DNA from: Paludibaculum fermentans_A | GTDB taxonomy: Bacteria > Acidobacteriota > Terriglobia > Bryobacterales > Bryobacteraceae | Reading direction: 5' to 3' | Assembly (NCBI RefSeq): GCF_051172195.1 | Contig: NZ_JBPJAQ010000003.1 | Span: forward strand, 124,001-188,000 | Length of the DNA stretch: 64,000 nucleotides | Shown here: piece after piece, positions 7,640 through 16,539 of the stretch | Position numbering within the stretch: the first letter of the stretch is position 1 | Layout: the number at the start of each line of letters is the position of its first letter | Position numbers and translations under genes: made by a program | Notes under the pieces: generated by a model | Database searches by the model: none | What the model was told of the DNA's origin: nothing | The model's input: the letters and a program-made list of their open reading frames with translations, nothing else

Positions 7640-8806
7640 TCATGAGGAGTTCATCTCCCGGCAGCGGTACAGGCGCGGCAGCAACACCTCTACCCTCTGC
7701 ATTTGACCGGTCTCGCAGACTGGGCAGCGCAGGTAGGGAGCCATGAGATCCGGTCCACTCGGCACATGGATTGCTGGGGCAAGTGGCGCCTCTGGCGGCC
7801 GTGCCCCGGGCAGTAGTCGGCGGCAATGGGCCAGGTTGGCCTGTTTCTGCCGGCTCGCCAGCAGACCATAGTGACGGATCCGCTGAAAGCCCGGCGGAAT
7901 GGTATGCAGCAGGAAACGCCGGATGAATTCACCCGCCTCCAGCGTCATGGTGCGGTGCCGGTCTTTGTTCTTGGCGCGGTAGTTCTTATAGCGGAACTTC
8001 ACCTGCTCGCCGTCCATGCCGAGGAGTCGGTTATTGGAAATGGCCACGCGATGGGTGTAGCGGCCGAGATAGTCGAGCACCTGGGCGGGACCGCCAAAAG
8101 GCGGCTTGGCGTAAACGACCCATTCGCGTTTTGACAGCCGTGCCAGCAATGGACACAGATCGCCGGCTTGCTGCAGTTGGCCTTTGTCGAAAGCGCGGCG
8201 AAGGGCATCAAGAACCAGGCGCCGGAAGAGGCGCGACAACACACGGACGCTAAGAAAGAAACCCGGACGGCAGCTGATCCAGCGCTCACCGTCCGGGCTG
8301 AGGCCGCCGCCGGTGACAACGCAGTGGACGTGCGGGTGCAGCAGCAGGTTCTGTCCCCAGGTGTGGAGGATCGAGAAGAAGCCGATGCGGGCGCCGAGAT
8401 GGCGGGGATCGGCCGCGATGGTCAGCAAGGCCTGCGCACTGGCCTGAAACAGGATGCCGTAGACGACGGCCTTATTGCGCAAGGCCAGCGCGTTGAATTG
8501 GTCCGGGATGGTGAAGACGACGTGGAAGTAGGGGACTGGCAACAGTTCGGCCCGCCTGTGCTCCAGCCACCGGTTGCGCTCCAGATTCTGGCACTTCGGG
8601 CAGTGGCGGTTGCGGCAGGAATTGTAGCTGATGCGTTGATGCTGGCAGTGGCTGCAGCGCTCCACATGGCCGCCGAGAGCGGCAGTGCGGCAGGTTTCGA
8701 CCGCCTGCATCAGCCGGAGTTGCTGAACGGGCAGACGCTGCCGGGCGCGAAACCGTTCGCCATGGCGGCGGAAGATGCTGGCCACCTCAAGGGTTGGCCT
8801 CGGCAA
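7640..8806 (-). CDS. IS91 family transposase
   Basis: A 388-residue HUH-type rolling-circle transposase. The N-terminal zinc-binding domain has HVERCSHCQHQRISYNSCRNRHCPKCQ, the family signature. The catalytic region contains LHPHVHCVVTGGGLSPDG (the HUH-equivalent HxHxH-type metal-binding motif) and YLGRYTHRVAISNNRLLG with the catalytic tyrosine region. A short C-terminal CPVC zinc motif precedes the end. The protein appears full length and uninterrupted, so the element may be active or recently arrived. It is directly downstream of the recombinase gene. Confidence 0.93.
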   Translation of the reverse strand: MPRPTLEVASIFRRHGERFRARQRLPVQQLRLMQAVETCRTAALGGHVERCSHCQHQRISYNSCRNRHCPKCQNLERNRWLEHRRAELLPVPYFHVVFTIPDQFNALALRNKAVVYGILFQASAQALLTIAADPRHLGARIGFFSILHTWGQNLLLHPHVHCVVTGGGLSPDGERWISCRPGFFLSVRVLSRLFRRLVLDALRRAFDKGQLQQAGDLCPLLARLSKREWVVYAKPPFGGPAQVLDYLGRYTHRVAISNNRLLGMDGEQVKFRYKNYRAKNKDRHRTMTLEAGEFIRRFLLHTIPPGFQRIRHYGLLASRQKQANLAHCRRLLPGARPPEAPLAPAIHVPSGPDLMAPYLRCPVCETGQMQRVEVLLPRLYRCREMNSS

Positions 8807-8810
8807 GACT

Positions 8811-9710
8811 TTAGCCGGGCAACTGCACTGTCTGATTCTTCGGCGGACGGCCGCGCTTTCTCTTGGGCGGCGCCTCGGCGGGCAGGCTGTCCAGAGGGCT
8901 CACGATGCGAGCCACGGTCTGCGGGGAGATCGTGATGTAGCGTGCGGTGGTGTCGATTCGGGTGTGGCCGAGCAACACTTGAATGGCGCGCGTATCGGAG
9001 CCGTTTTCCAGCAGATGAGTGGCAAAGCTGTGCCGCAGCAGGTGGGGTGTCACGTGTTTGGTGAGCCCCGCCATTTGAGCCGCCTGGCGGCACACCTGCT
9101 GCACGCTGGCCGGCTGGAGATGCGTGCCCGCCTTGGTGCCGGGGAACAGCCAGTCGACCGGGTGCTGGAGTTTCCAGTAGGCGCGCAGCAAGCTGAGGAG
9201 GCGGGCGCTGAGGACGGTGAAGCGGTCCTTGCCGCCCTTACCCTGCTCGACGTGGATGAGCATGCGGCCCGAGTCGATATGGGCGGCCTTGAGCGAGACG
9301 GCTTCGGAGATGCGGAGCCCGGCGCCGTAGCAGAGCATCAGCACGACACGGTGCTTGAGGATGTGGATGTGGCTGAAGAGCCGGACCACCTCGTCGGCAC
9401 TGAGTACGGACGGCAGCTTCTGGCCGACTTTCATGCGTCCGAACTGGGCGTTGCTCCAAGGCATTTCCAGGGTAACGGTATAGAGGAACTGGACGGCGGA
9501 GAGAAAGCAGTTGATGGATTCGGGTGACAGTTGGCGCTGCTCGATGAGGAACAACTGGTAGTTGCGGATGTCGTCGAGGCCCAGCCTGGCGGGGCTGAGG
9601 CCAAAATGATTTGCAAAGTCAGCGACGTAGTGGATATAACTACGCTGGGTTCCGGCGGAAAGGTTCCTCATCTGCATGTCTTCGAGCATGCGTTGGCGCA
9701 AGAGGCTCAT
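8811..9710 (-). CDS. Tyrosine recombinase (XerC/D-like, IS91-associated)
   Basis: A 299-residue site-specific recombinase. The N-terminal SAM-like DNA-binding domain (residues about 5-90) is followed by the catalytic domain. The arginine is in GAGLRISEA, the lysine in KGGKDR, and HLLRHSFATHL supplies HxxR. LLGHTRIDTTARYITI supplies the second histidine and the tyrosine nucleophile. The tail is basic (PKRKRGRPPKN). The frame is open to 9731, but AAGGAG 5 bases before ATG 9710 sets the start. It is coupled to the IS91 transposase and probably assists transposition or resolves intermediates. Confidence 0.92.
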   Translation of the reverse strand: MSLLRQRMLEDMQMRNLSAGTQRSYIHYVADFANHFGLSPARLGLDDIRNYQLFLIEQRQLSPESINCFLSAVQFLYTVTLEMPWSNAQFGRMKVGQKLPSVLSADEVVRLFSHIHILKHRVVLMLCYGAGLRISEAVSLKAAHIDSGRMLIHVEQGKGGKDRFTVLSARLLSLLRAYWKLQHPVDWLFPGTKAGTHLQPASVQQVCRQAAQMAGLTKHVTPHLLRHSFATHLLENGSDTRAIQVLLGHTRIDTTARYITISPQTVARIVSPLDSLPAEAPPKRKRGRPPKNQTVQLPG

Positions 9711-9948
9711 GGTCGCTCCTTCAATCGACAAAGTGGGTTGCGGATAACAACCAACTTGAGTGTGAGCCTGGAGCCGGTTTCGCCGGGGCCCGATGATCGC
9801 AGGGAGTTCGGAAAAGGCCGAGGGGGGATACCGCGTTAGCGGTTTAGTTCACGAAGATGCTGGGATGAGGGAAATGGAGGAGTTTCGGGGTGGGTCCGGG
9901 TTGAAGTGGGTCCTGGTGGAGTGCCCGTCGCCACTTGGCGAGCACCGC

Positions 9949-12813
9949 GCTTCAATGAGGCCGTGATCCGAAGATCACGGAAGGCCGATTCTGGGTATCC
10001 GGACAGAGGATGGCTCCATTGCTTCAATGAGGCCGTGATCCGAAGATCACGGAAGGGGAGCCAGGTACCATCGTGATCGACGAAAGCACGCCGCTTCAAT
10101 GAGGCCGTGATCCGAAGATCACGGAAGGACGCCAGATGGGCTCCGTGATTGAGATCGGCTGCTGGCTTCAATGAGGCCGTGATCCGAAGATCACGGAAGG
10201 ATCGACGGCGCCGACATCAAGGCGGAACTCGCGTTGCTTCAATGAGGCCGTGATCCGAAGATCACGGAAGGGTGAGCAATCTCCGGTTCCTGTCCTGCGA
10301 GTTCAATTGGCTTCAATGAGGCCGTGATCCGAAGATCACGGAAGGGTGGAATCACGGTCTACGGCCGGCTCACTGGTATGACGCTTCAATGAGGCCGTGA
10401 TCCGAAGATCACGGAAGGGCGGTCTTTAAGTCAGACATGGGGACCTCTTAAAAACGCTTCAATGAGGCCGTGATCCGAAGATCACGGAAGGGTGCCGCGT
10501 GCCCCACACCGGGTTATCGGTCCAGCCGCTTCAATGAGGCCGTGATCCGAAGATCACGGAAGGTCGGCCGCGCCTCCGGAACAGCGGGCGCGGTCGGTTC
10601 GCTTCAATGAGGCCGTGATCCGAAGATCACGGAAGGCGGCGTCGTTGGCCTGAACGCGTACAAGTACAGCTCGCTTCAATGAGGCCGTGATCCGAAGATC
10701 ACGGAAGGTCTCGGAACTGCAAAGCGCGGCGTTAGCTTGTGTGGGCTTCAATGAGGCCGTGATCCGAAGATCACGGAAGGCGGCAAGACTACCATCGGCC
10801 CAAAGAACAAATTCCAGCTTCAATGAGGCCGTGATCCGAAGATCACGGAAGGGCATCCCACTGACAGAGTTCGATCTGTCATTTGTACAGCTTCAATGAG
10901 GCCGTGATCCGAAGATCACGGAAGGTAGTGAGTACGTGTTGGTCTTTGAGTAGACATATTCCGCTTCAATGAGGCCGTGATCCGGAGATCACGGAAGGGA
11001 GAGTTCGGGCGAAGTACGACCCCAGCCGGAACGAGCTTCAATGAGGCCGTGATCCGAAGATCACGGAAGGGGGAGTGAGTTGCCCATTGCGACGTCCAAC
11101 AGAACGCTTCAATGAGGCCGTGATCCGAAGATCACGGAAGGTCCGGAAGGAAAAGGAAGACGACGCGCGGGCCCGGCTGCTTCAATGAGGCCGTGATCCG
11201 AAGATCACGGAAGGCCTTCGTCTCGAACTCGTACAGGCTCTTCAACTCAAGGGCTTCAATGAGGCCGTGATCCGAAGATCACGGAAGGAAAGTAAAAACA
11301 CGCAAGGTCTCGGGATCAGAATTTCGCTTCAATGAGGCCGTGATCCGAAGATCACGGAAGGACACCGAGGGTGTGCTGATGCTCAAACACGTCAGCGAGC
11401 TTCAATGAGGCCGTGATCCGAAGATCACGGAAGGCGCGCCGTCAAGGCACAGAATATGCGCGACGTGCGGCTTCAATGAGGCCGTGATCCGAAGATCACG
11501 GAAGGCTTTCACTGAGGCGACGCACCAAAAAACAGCAACAAGCTTCAATGAGGCCGTGATCCGAAGATCACGGAAGGATCTGGAAAGTGGTTCCGTTGTA
11601 GATCAGTTCAACGCTTCAATGAGGCCGTGATCCGAAGATCACGGAAGGGCTTGCTGAAGCGGATGGCCAGCGGTGCTGCGACATGCTTCAATGAGGCCGT
11701 GATCCGAAGATCACGGAAGGGAATTGTTGCGCGGTAGAGGACCTACATTCTCGACCGGCTTCAATGAGGCCGTGATCCGAAGATCACGGAAGGACGGGAA
11801 CGAGGATCGATTCATCAATTGGAACGTAGCGCTTCAATGAGGCCGTGATCCGAAGATCACGGAAGGGTGGCCGAGCCGAATGGCCGGATCCGCCCATACC
11901 TCGCTTCAATGAGGCCGTGATCCGAAGATCACGGAAGGGTGGTTACCGTGGACATAGCCCAAAGCCCGTTGTAGCTTCAATGAGGCCGTGATCCGAAGAT
12001 CACGGAAGGGGAGTGTTCCGCCTGCGGTGCCGATCTATCCATCAGGGCTTCAATGAGGCCGTGATCCGAAGATCACGGAAGGAGCAGGTATCAAGCCCTG
12101 CCGCCAGCAAGATTTTGAGCTTCAATGAGGCCGTGATCCGAAGATCACGGAAGGGCCTTGCGTTCTTCCTTCGCCTTTGACCGAACGAACGCGCTTCAAT
12201 GAGGCCGTGATCCGAAGATCACGGAAGGGTAGAGACTCTTCTGTCAGTAACGAGTAAGCGACTCGCTTCAATGAGGCCGTGATCCGAAGATCACGGAAGG
12301 AAACTGCCCGTGTTTCCTTGGCACGACTCCATTGTGGCTTCAATGAGGCCGTGATCCGAAGATCACGGAAGGGATCAAGCGCAATCCCAATGCCGCCCAG
12401 GTGAAGCTAGCTTCAATGAGGCCGTGATCCGAAGATCACGGAAGGACCCTGGGCCCGATCGCGCATCACTCGCGCAACGATCACGCTTCAATGAGGCCGT
12501 GATCCGAAGATCACGGAAGGGAGCTGATTCTGCCTTGGCTCGCTGATCGCGAGCGAGCTTCAATGAGGCCGTGATCCGAAGATCACGGAAGGCGAGTTCT
12601 GGCGCCGCTGCGCGTTCCAGCCAGGGCTGCTTCAATGAGGCCGTGATCCGAAGATCACGGAAGGAAGACGGGTTCTGAGCTTGAGAAAACCACTCAATCA
12701 GCGCTTCAATGAGGCCGTGATCCGAAGATCACGGAAGGCCGCCCGAACCTGCACCCAGCCCCAAGCGTAAGCGCATCGCTTCAATGAGGCCGTGATCCGA
12801 AGATCACGGAAGG
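9949..12813 (-). CRISPR. Type I-G CRISPR array, 40 repeats and 39 spacers
   Basis: Forty 36-base repeats, starting at 9949, 10021, 10093 and so on to 12778, are separated by 39 spacers of 35-39 bases (mean 36.5). Read on the minus strand each repeat starts CCTTCC, holds the perfect hairpin CCGTGATC-TTCG-GATCACGG, and ends CCTCATTGAAGC. That is the usual ATTGAAAC-like 3' end, so I infer minus-strand transcription, with the leader at 12814-12991 next to cas1. All repeats read as identical except the one at 10963-10998, which has one change (position 10985) turning the loop TTCG into TCCG. No spacer is repeated as far as I can see. Confidence 0.98.
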
Positions 12814-12991
12814 AGTACTGTCAAATTCTATCTTGTTTTCAATGAGCTGGGCGGTGCTTTGCGAGCGGTCCGCTCTTCTGGGTGAGGAGAGCGGGTTTCC
12901 GTAGACTCAGCACTGGGCTAAATTACGTGGAATCAGATTCTTAAGAGGTCGCGAGCGGCTCCTGGGGTCTGAAATGCACTGGACCGCTCGA
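12814..12991 (-). promoter_or_regulatory. CRISPR leader
   Basis: This 178-base gene-free segment lies between the cas1 remnant and the first (leader-proximal) repeat and is more AT-rich near the array. On the minus strand its last part reads GCTCATTGAAAACAAG and then about 20 AT-rich bases to the first repeat. CTCATTGAA repeats the 3' end of the CRISPR repeat. There is no room for a cas2 gene. The promoter of the array should be here, but no convincing -35/-10 pair was found. Confidence 0.65.
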
Positions 12992-13861
12992 TTATCTTGT
13001 CACGAAGACTGGGTAGTCGGCAATCTCGCCGTCGAGCACTCGGGCGAGGAGCCGGGTTTGGATCTCCAGGAGCCTGCGGTAACTGACGCGGTAGTCGAAT
13101 AGAGGATGGGTGACCATGGTGTCCATTCTGGCTTCATAGGCTCGGAAGAACGATTTGCGGCCTTCGGGTGTCAGGGCGACGCTTTGTCCGGCGCGGACGA
13201 AGTCGTTGGCGGTGATCATGCCGGTGTTGATGGCGGAGAGGACGGCGGAGTCGACGATCAGGGGGCGGAAGGGCTCCATGAGATCGAGGGCCAGGGCCGG
13301 GCGACCGAAGCGGGGCTGGTGGTAGAAGCCGACGAAGGGGTCGAAGCCGACTGCGTAGGCGGCGATGGTGAGGTCCTTGGCGAGGACGCTGTAGCCGAGG
13401 GAGAGCAGGGCGTTGACGGGATCGCGCGGCGGGCGGCGATTGCGGCCTTCGAAGTCGAAGGGGAAGGGATCGCGGTTCGCTTTGATCATGCCGGAGAGGG
13501 CTCCGAAGTAGAGGCGGGCGGCATTGCCTTCGAGGCCGAGGAGTTCGGCGAGGGACTCGGCTTCTTCGGCGCGATCGATCATGGACTTCATGGCGCGCAG
13601 GGTTTCGGGCGGCGGTTCCTCGTGATTGCGAAGGAGCATGGTGCGCTGGTTGCGGGCTTTGCCGGCGACGAGGCGGCGGGCGAGTTTGAGGGTGAACCAT
13701 GAAGGATCGACTTGTCCTCCGTGTCCACGTGGAAGCGGATGGCGCCTTCCTGCGAGGAGATTGCGGCGGGTACTCAACAGTTGACCACGCTCGCTTTGGA
13801 GGCTCCGCTGGGTGGCGAGCTCCAGGCGGTAATGCAGCCGCAGTTGTTTCCTGCTTCGCAA
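12992..13861 (-). pseudogene. cas1: cas1, truncated at the 5' end
   Basis: The reading frame encodes the C-terminal alpha-helical integrase domain of Cas1: VDPSWFTLKLARRLVAGKARNQRTMLLRNH, then LLGLEGNAARLYFGAL with the catalytic Glu, LGYSVLAKDLTIAAYAVGFDPFVGFYHQPRFGRPALALDLMEPFRP with the catalytic His and acidic residue. Homology begins only near base 13705. The preceding 50 residues of the frame are basic low-complexity sequence starting at a TTG and do not resemble the Cas1 N-terminal beta domain, which is missing. In type I-G loci cas1 is usually fused to cas4 and followed by cas2; neither is present. The product is probably non-functional in spacer capture. Confidence 0.72.
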
Positions 13862-13900
13862 TGCGAGGTTGACAGCTCGCCTTCGACCCCAAGTGAGTGC

Positions 13901-15505
13901 TCATTGTTCATTGATTGAAAGGAAAAGCCCCAATCCAAAGTGAGATCCGTAGCCTATGGTTAATGGGCCGCGGATTGGTTGGGAGAAGGTTAGCTTGAGA
14001 GCGTACCCCACATCCAACGGTGGTGGAACCCCTCCCCTCCGGCGACTTCGGACATAGTGACGCAGCGCGAGACTCTCCGGAGTTCTGGGCAACGGGCTGA
14101 TCTCTTCCACCATCGGCAAACCGCGCGAGGACAATTCAGCATTGATCTGTCCTCCCAGTGTATTCGCGCCACTTCGTTTCAAAAACCTTGGTGGAACGAA
14201 AGGGGTAGCACTTATCCAAGTGCGCGCACCGTCCGGCGGGGCCAAAAAGGCAGTGATGTATCTATCTAGAGGGGCGGGCAAGTCGCGCAGGAGGTCGAGG
14301 CCACCGAAGCCGGCTAAGGCAAGCTGGATTGTGCCTGCACCTCCTTTGGTCCACGTACGCTTAAGACGTCGAACAGCTTCCTGTGCCTCAGCCCCAAACC
14401 CCATCGGCGCGTGAAGAACGATGTGATCCAGATGTCCATCGGCGTCACAATCAATGGGGAGGACATGGAGATGGCCATGCCTTCCCTTAAGGGGTGATCC
14501 GTCCTCGTCACGGCCCGTCAATTCAGGACAATGGATCCGCTGGCCCCTAGCGGCGGAACTGATTATCGCCTGATGGAGCAACTCGGCTTGCTGCAGTGTC
14601 CGGTGGCGTGCCGGCAAGGAGGAGCAATTCCCGCTTGGTGTGGTCATGGAGAGGACCATGGTTGTGACTGGCGTAGCAGGCGCCGCTTTTGTCGCAGAAG
14701 TTGTCACCAACTCAATTGCGCTTTGCGAGCGCCAGTAGATCACTCGCTGAGATCCTGGAGGCTGAGCCCACCGGTGCAATTTCCACCAAGCCGTATCCTT
14801 CGTAAAACAATCCACTAGATCCAGGGGATAGGCTAGGTGTTCCGGCTGAAGATCGCCAGCTACTTTCTTAGAAGGCCTTTTGCTCGTTCCTGGGAGCTGA
14901 GCTGCTACTCGATTCACCTCAGCATTTCGCCATTCCGCGTACCGCCCTGGCAGCAGCGGAGCCAGGAGTGCGATTTGCTCCCAGCCGGCACCGAGAACAT
15001 CCCCTGCCCGGTGAGGGAACGCATTGAAATGCACTGCAGGAATCAAGTTATCGGGAATGAGGTTTGCGTCGACCCAGCTTTCGCTGCGGCCCAGGTAATT
15101 TAGACATCCTGCTAAGTCATGGAGGAGTCCTGCTTCCTCTTCCGCTAGTGGGCACGGCCAATGAACTGTCACTTCTCCGTTTCCTATGTCAAGCCATGTA
15201 TCGAAAACAAGCGTTGTCAATTCGCGCCCGTTTTCGATTCTTCCAACGGGCATGAAGTGGCGGGTGTGAGCCGCGTTGACGGGCGGGAGGCAATAGGTGG
15301 GCAACACGCACGCTAGTTTTTCGATTAGGCGTCTCCCAACAGGAGGAACCTCCTTCCAGTGTTGAGTTGCAAAACCTACGGCGATCAGCGCGCGCAGAAG
15401 CCTCCAGGGGCTGGGCGGCCACTCGATATGACCTTCATTGACGTGGTGCTCAAAGGGAGTGGCGTGGTACCGCCCTCCCGGGAATCTGAGAAGGAGCGCC
15501 GGCAT
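13901..15505 (-). CDS. csb2: Csb2 (Cas5-Cas6 fusion), type I-G Cascade subunit
   Basis: A 534-residue RAMP protein of the GSU0054/Csb2 family. It starts MPALLLRFPGGRYHATPFEHHVNEGHIEWPPSPWRLLRALIAVGF, a typical Csb2 N-terminus. It ends with the RAMP glycine-rich loop IGYGSHFGLGLF (GxGxxxxxGxG). In type I-G systems this single protein supplies both the Cas5 function (binding the crRNA 5' handle) and the Cas6 function (cutting the repeat at the base of its hairpin). AGGAG precedes the ATG. It follows csb1 by 8 bases in the cas operon, and its 3' end is where homology to a normal adaptation module stops. Confidence 0.88.
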   Translation of the reverse strand: MPALLLRFPGGRYHATPFEHHVNEGHIEWPPSPWRLLRALIAVGFATQHWKEVPPVGRRLIEKLACVLPTYCLPPVNAAHTRHFMPVGRIENGRELTTLVFDTWLDIGNGEVTVHWPCPLAEEEAGLLHDLAGCLNYLGRSESWVDANLIPDNLIPAVHFNAFPHRAGDVLGAGWEQIALLAPLLPGRYAEWRNAEVNRVAAQLPGTSKRPSKKVAGDLQPEHLAYPLDLVDCFTKDTAWWKLHRWAQPPGSQRVIYWRSQSAIELVTTSATKAAPATPVTTMVLSMTTPSGNCSSLPARHRTLQQAELLHQAIISSAARGQRIHCPELTGRDEDGSPLKGRHGHLHVLPIDCDADGHLDHIVLHAPMGFGAEAQEAVRRLKRTWTKGGAGTIQLALAGFGGLDLLRDLPAPLDRYITAFLAPPDGARTWISATPFVPPRFLKRSGANTLGGQINAELSSRGLPMVEEISPLPRTPESLALRHYVRSRRRGGVPPPLDVGYALKLTFSQPIRGPLTIGYGSHFGLGLFLSINEQ

Positions 15506-15513
15506 TTCTGCTC

Positions 15514-16539
15514 CTAGTCGAGATCCGAATCCGGATCGTCCGGCTCATTGTCAGGTTCTTCGATGTCAAGCCCTGCGCGTTTTCCTTTCCTGAGTTCATC
15601 CTCGAAGGCAACAGTCGAATGGGTCATCGAGGCGCGACATTTCCCGATGGCCGATATTACCGCTTCAATGAGGACTGGCAACTCGGGAAGCTGGAATTCG
15701 ACCGGCCGGATGACCATGGGGCGGTCTGTGCGAACCTCAAGGTCACAGGCAGTTCGCAGACGCAGCTCACTGTCGAGTAGTCTCCGAATACGATGGAGCG
15801 CGAGTAGAATGAGCAAGTTTGTCTCGTCAAGATTGAGACCGTATCCACGAATTTGGGCCAAATCGAGGTTGAAAAAACAGTCGATCTGGTCAGCAACGAA
15901 TTCGTCTCTGGAGAAGGGGACATTTCCAAATCCGCTCTTCGTGTCCCCAGAGGGATTGACATGATCATTTTTTACGCCACCAGAGGGTGCGGCGCTGACT
16001 CCGGAGGCCTCAATAAAGGAAGAAAGAGATCTGGCTACCCTCAGGCGACCACCGGCTAAGTCCTTCTTGGCAAGAAAGGCACCGTGGATGAGGCACCCAA
16101 CATCATACTTGAAGAGAACCTGGGCCAAACGCTTCCGGTCGATTGGACCGGCTGAAAGCCCTCCGAGGTCAGATTTCAGAGCTTCGAAAAATTTCCGATC
16201 CTTTCCCTCAAGGAAATAGGGGCTGTTGATCCGATGAGCCTCAAGCATTGAATCTGTAAGGAAACGTCCAGCTCGTGTGGCAGTGATATGGCTAATGCCC
16301 TCCAGTTCGGCAACTGGAGAGTTGAGAGTTGAGTCCCAACATGCTGCTTCAAGCCTGTTTGCCATGCTCTGAGAGCTTTCAACGAGTAGCTTGAGCCCCT
16401 GCCGGGTCTGGTAGGTTGCGGCGCCGAGGCTCGGAAAACCCGTGGGCTGAAACCTATCGCCTTGCACGGGCTGGAGAGCGACAGAGAAGAGGACACGGGG
16501 GGCTTGCGTCAGAGGTAGCAGGCAAGAATAGTCAGACAT
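15514..16539 (-). CDS. csb1: Csb1 (Cas7), type I-G Cascade backbone subunit
   Basis: A 341-residue protein of the GSU0053/Csb1 family, the Cas7-type subunit that polymerises along the crRNA in type I-G effector complexes. Recognisable features are FQPTGFPSLGAATYQTRQGLKLLVESSQSMANRLE near the N-terminus, TASRLxxD-like SHITATRAGRFLTDSMLEAHRINSPYFLEG, and the internal RLAQVLFKYDVGCLIHGAFLAKKDLAGGRLRVARSLSSFIEA region. The C-terminus is highly acidic (EEPDNEPDDPDSDLD). It overlaps the end of csx17 by 8 bases. Confidence 0.9.
   Translation of the reverse strand: MSDYSCLLPLTQAPRVLFSVALQPVQGDRFQPTGFPSLGAATYQTRQGLKLLVESSQSMANRLEAACWDSTLNSPVAELEGISHITATRAGRFLTDSMLEAHRINSPYFLEGKDRKFFEALKSDLGGLSAGPIDRKRLAQVLFKYDVGCLIHGAFLAKKDLAGGRLRVARSLSSFIEASGVSAAPSGGVKNDHVNPSGDTKSGFGNVPFSRDEFVADQIDCFFNLDLAQIRGYGLNLDETNLLILLALHRIRRLLDSELRLRTACDLEVRTDRPMVIRPVEFQLPELPVLIEAVISAIGKCRASMTHSTVAFEDELRKGKRAGLDIEEPDNEPDDPDSDLD

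Larger units (their letters stand above)
7640..9760 (-). mobile_element. IS91-type element with transposase and tyrosine recombinase
   Basis: Two co-oriented genes, a tyrosine recombinase (9710-8811) followed 4 bases later by an IS91-family transposase (8806-7640), form the coding core; this pair is known from several IS91-family elements. IS91 elements have no terminal inverted repeats and make no target duplication, so the ends cannot be read directly. The origin end should lie left of 7640 (possibly near 7289-7358) and the terminus right of 9710. The right boundary given is nominal. The element abuts the distal end of the CRISPR array. Confidence 0.75.

Noticed and set aside
9836..12635. 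Open frames inside the CRISPR array
   Set aside because: They encode only translations of the repeat (FRDLRITASLK and similar) and are artefacts of the array.
12819..12824. TTGACA on the minus strand at the leader-array junction as a -35 box
   Set aside because: The matching -10 position would fall inside the first repeat hairpin and no TATAAT-like hexamer is there.
12814..12991. A cas2 gene between cas1 and the array
   Set aside because: The space is 178 bases, too short for Cas2, and no frame contains the Cas2 start motif.
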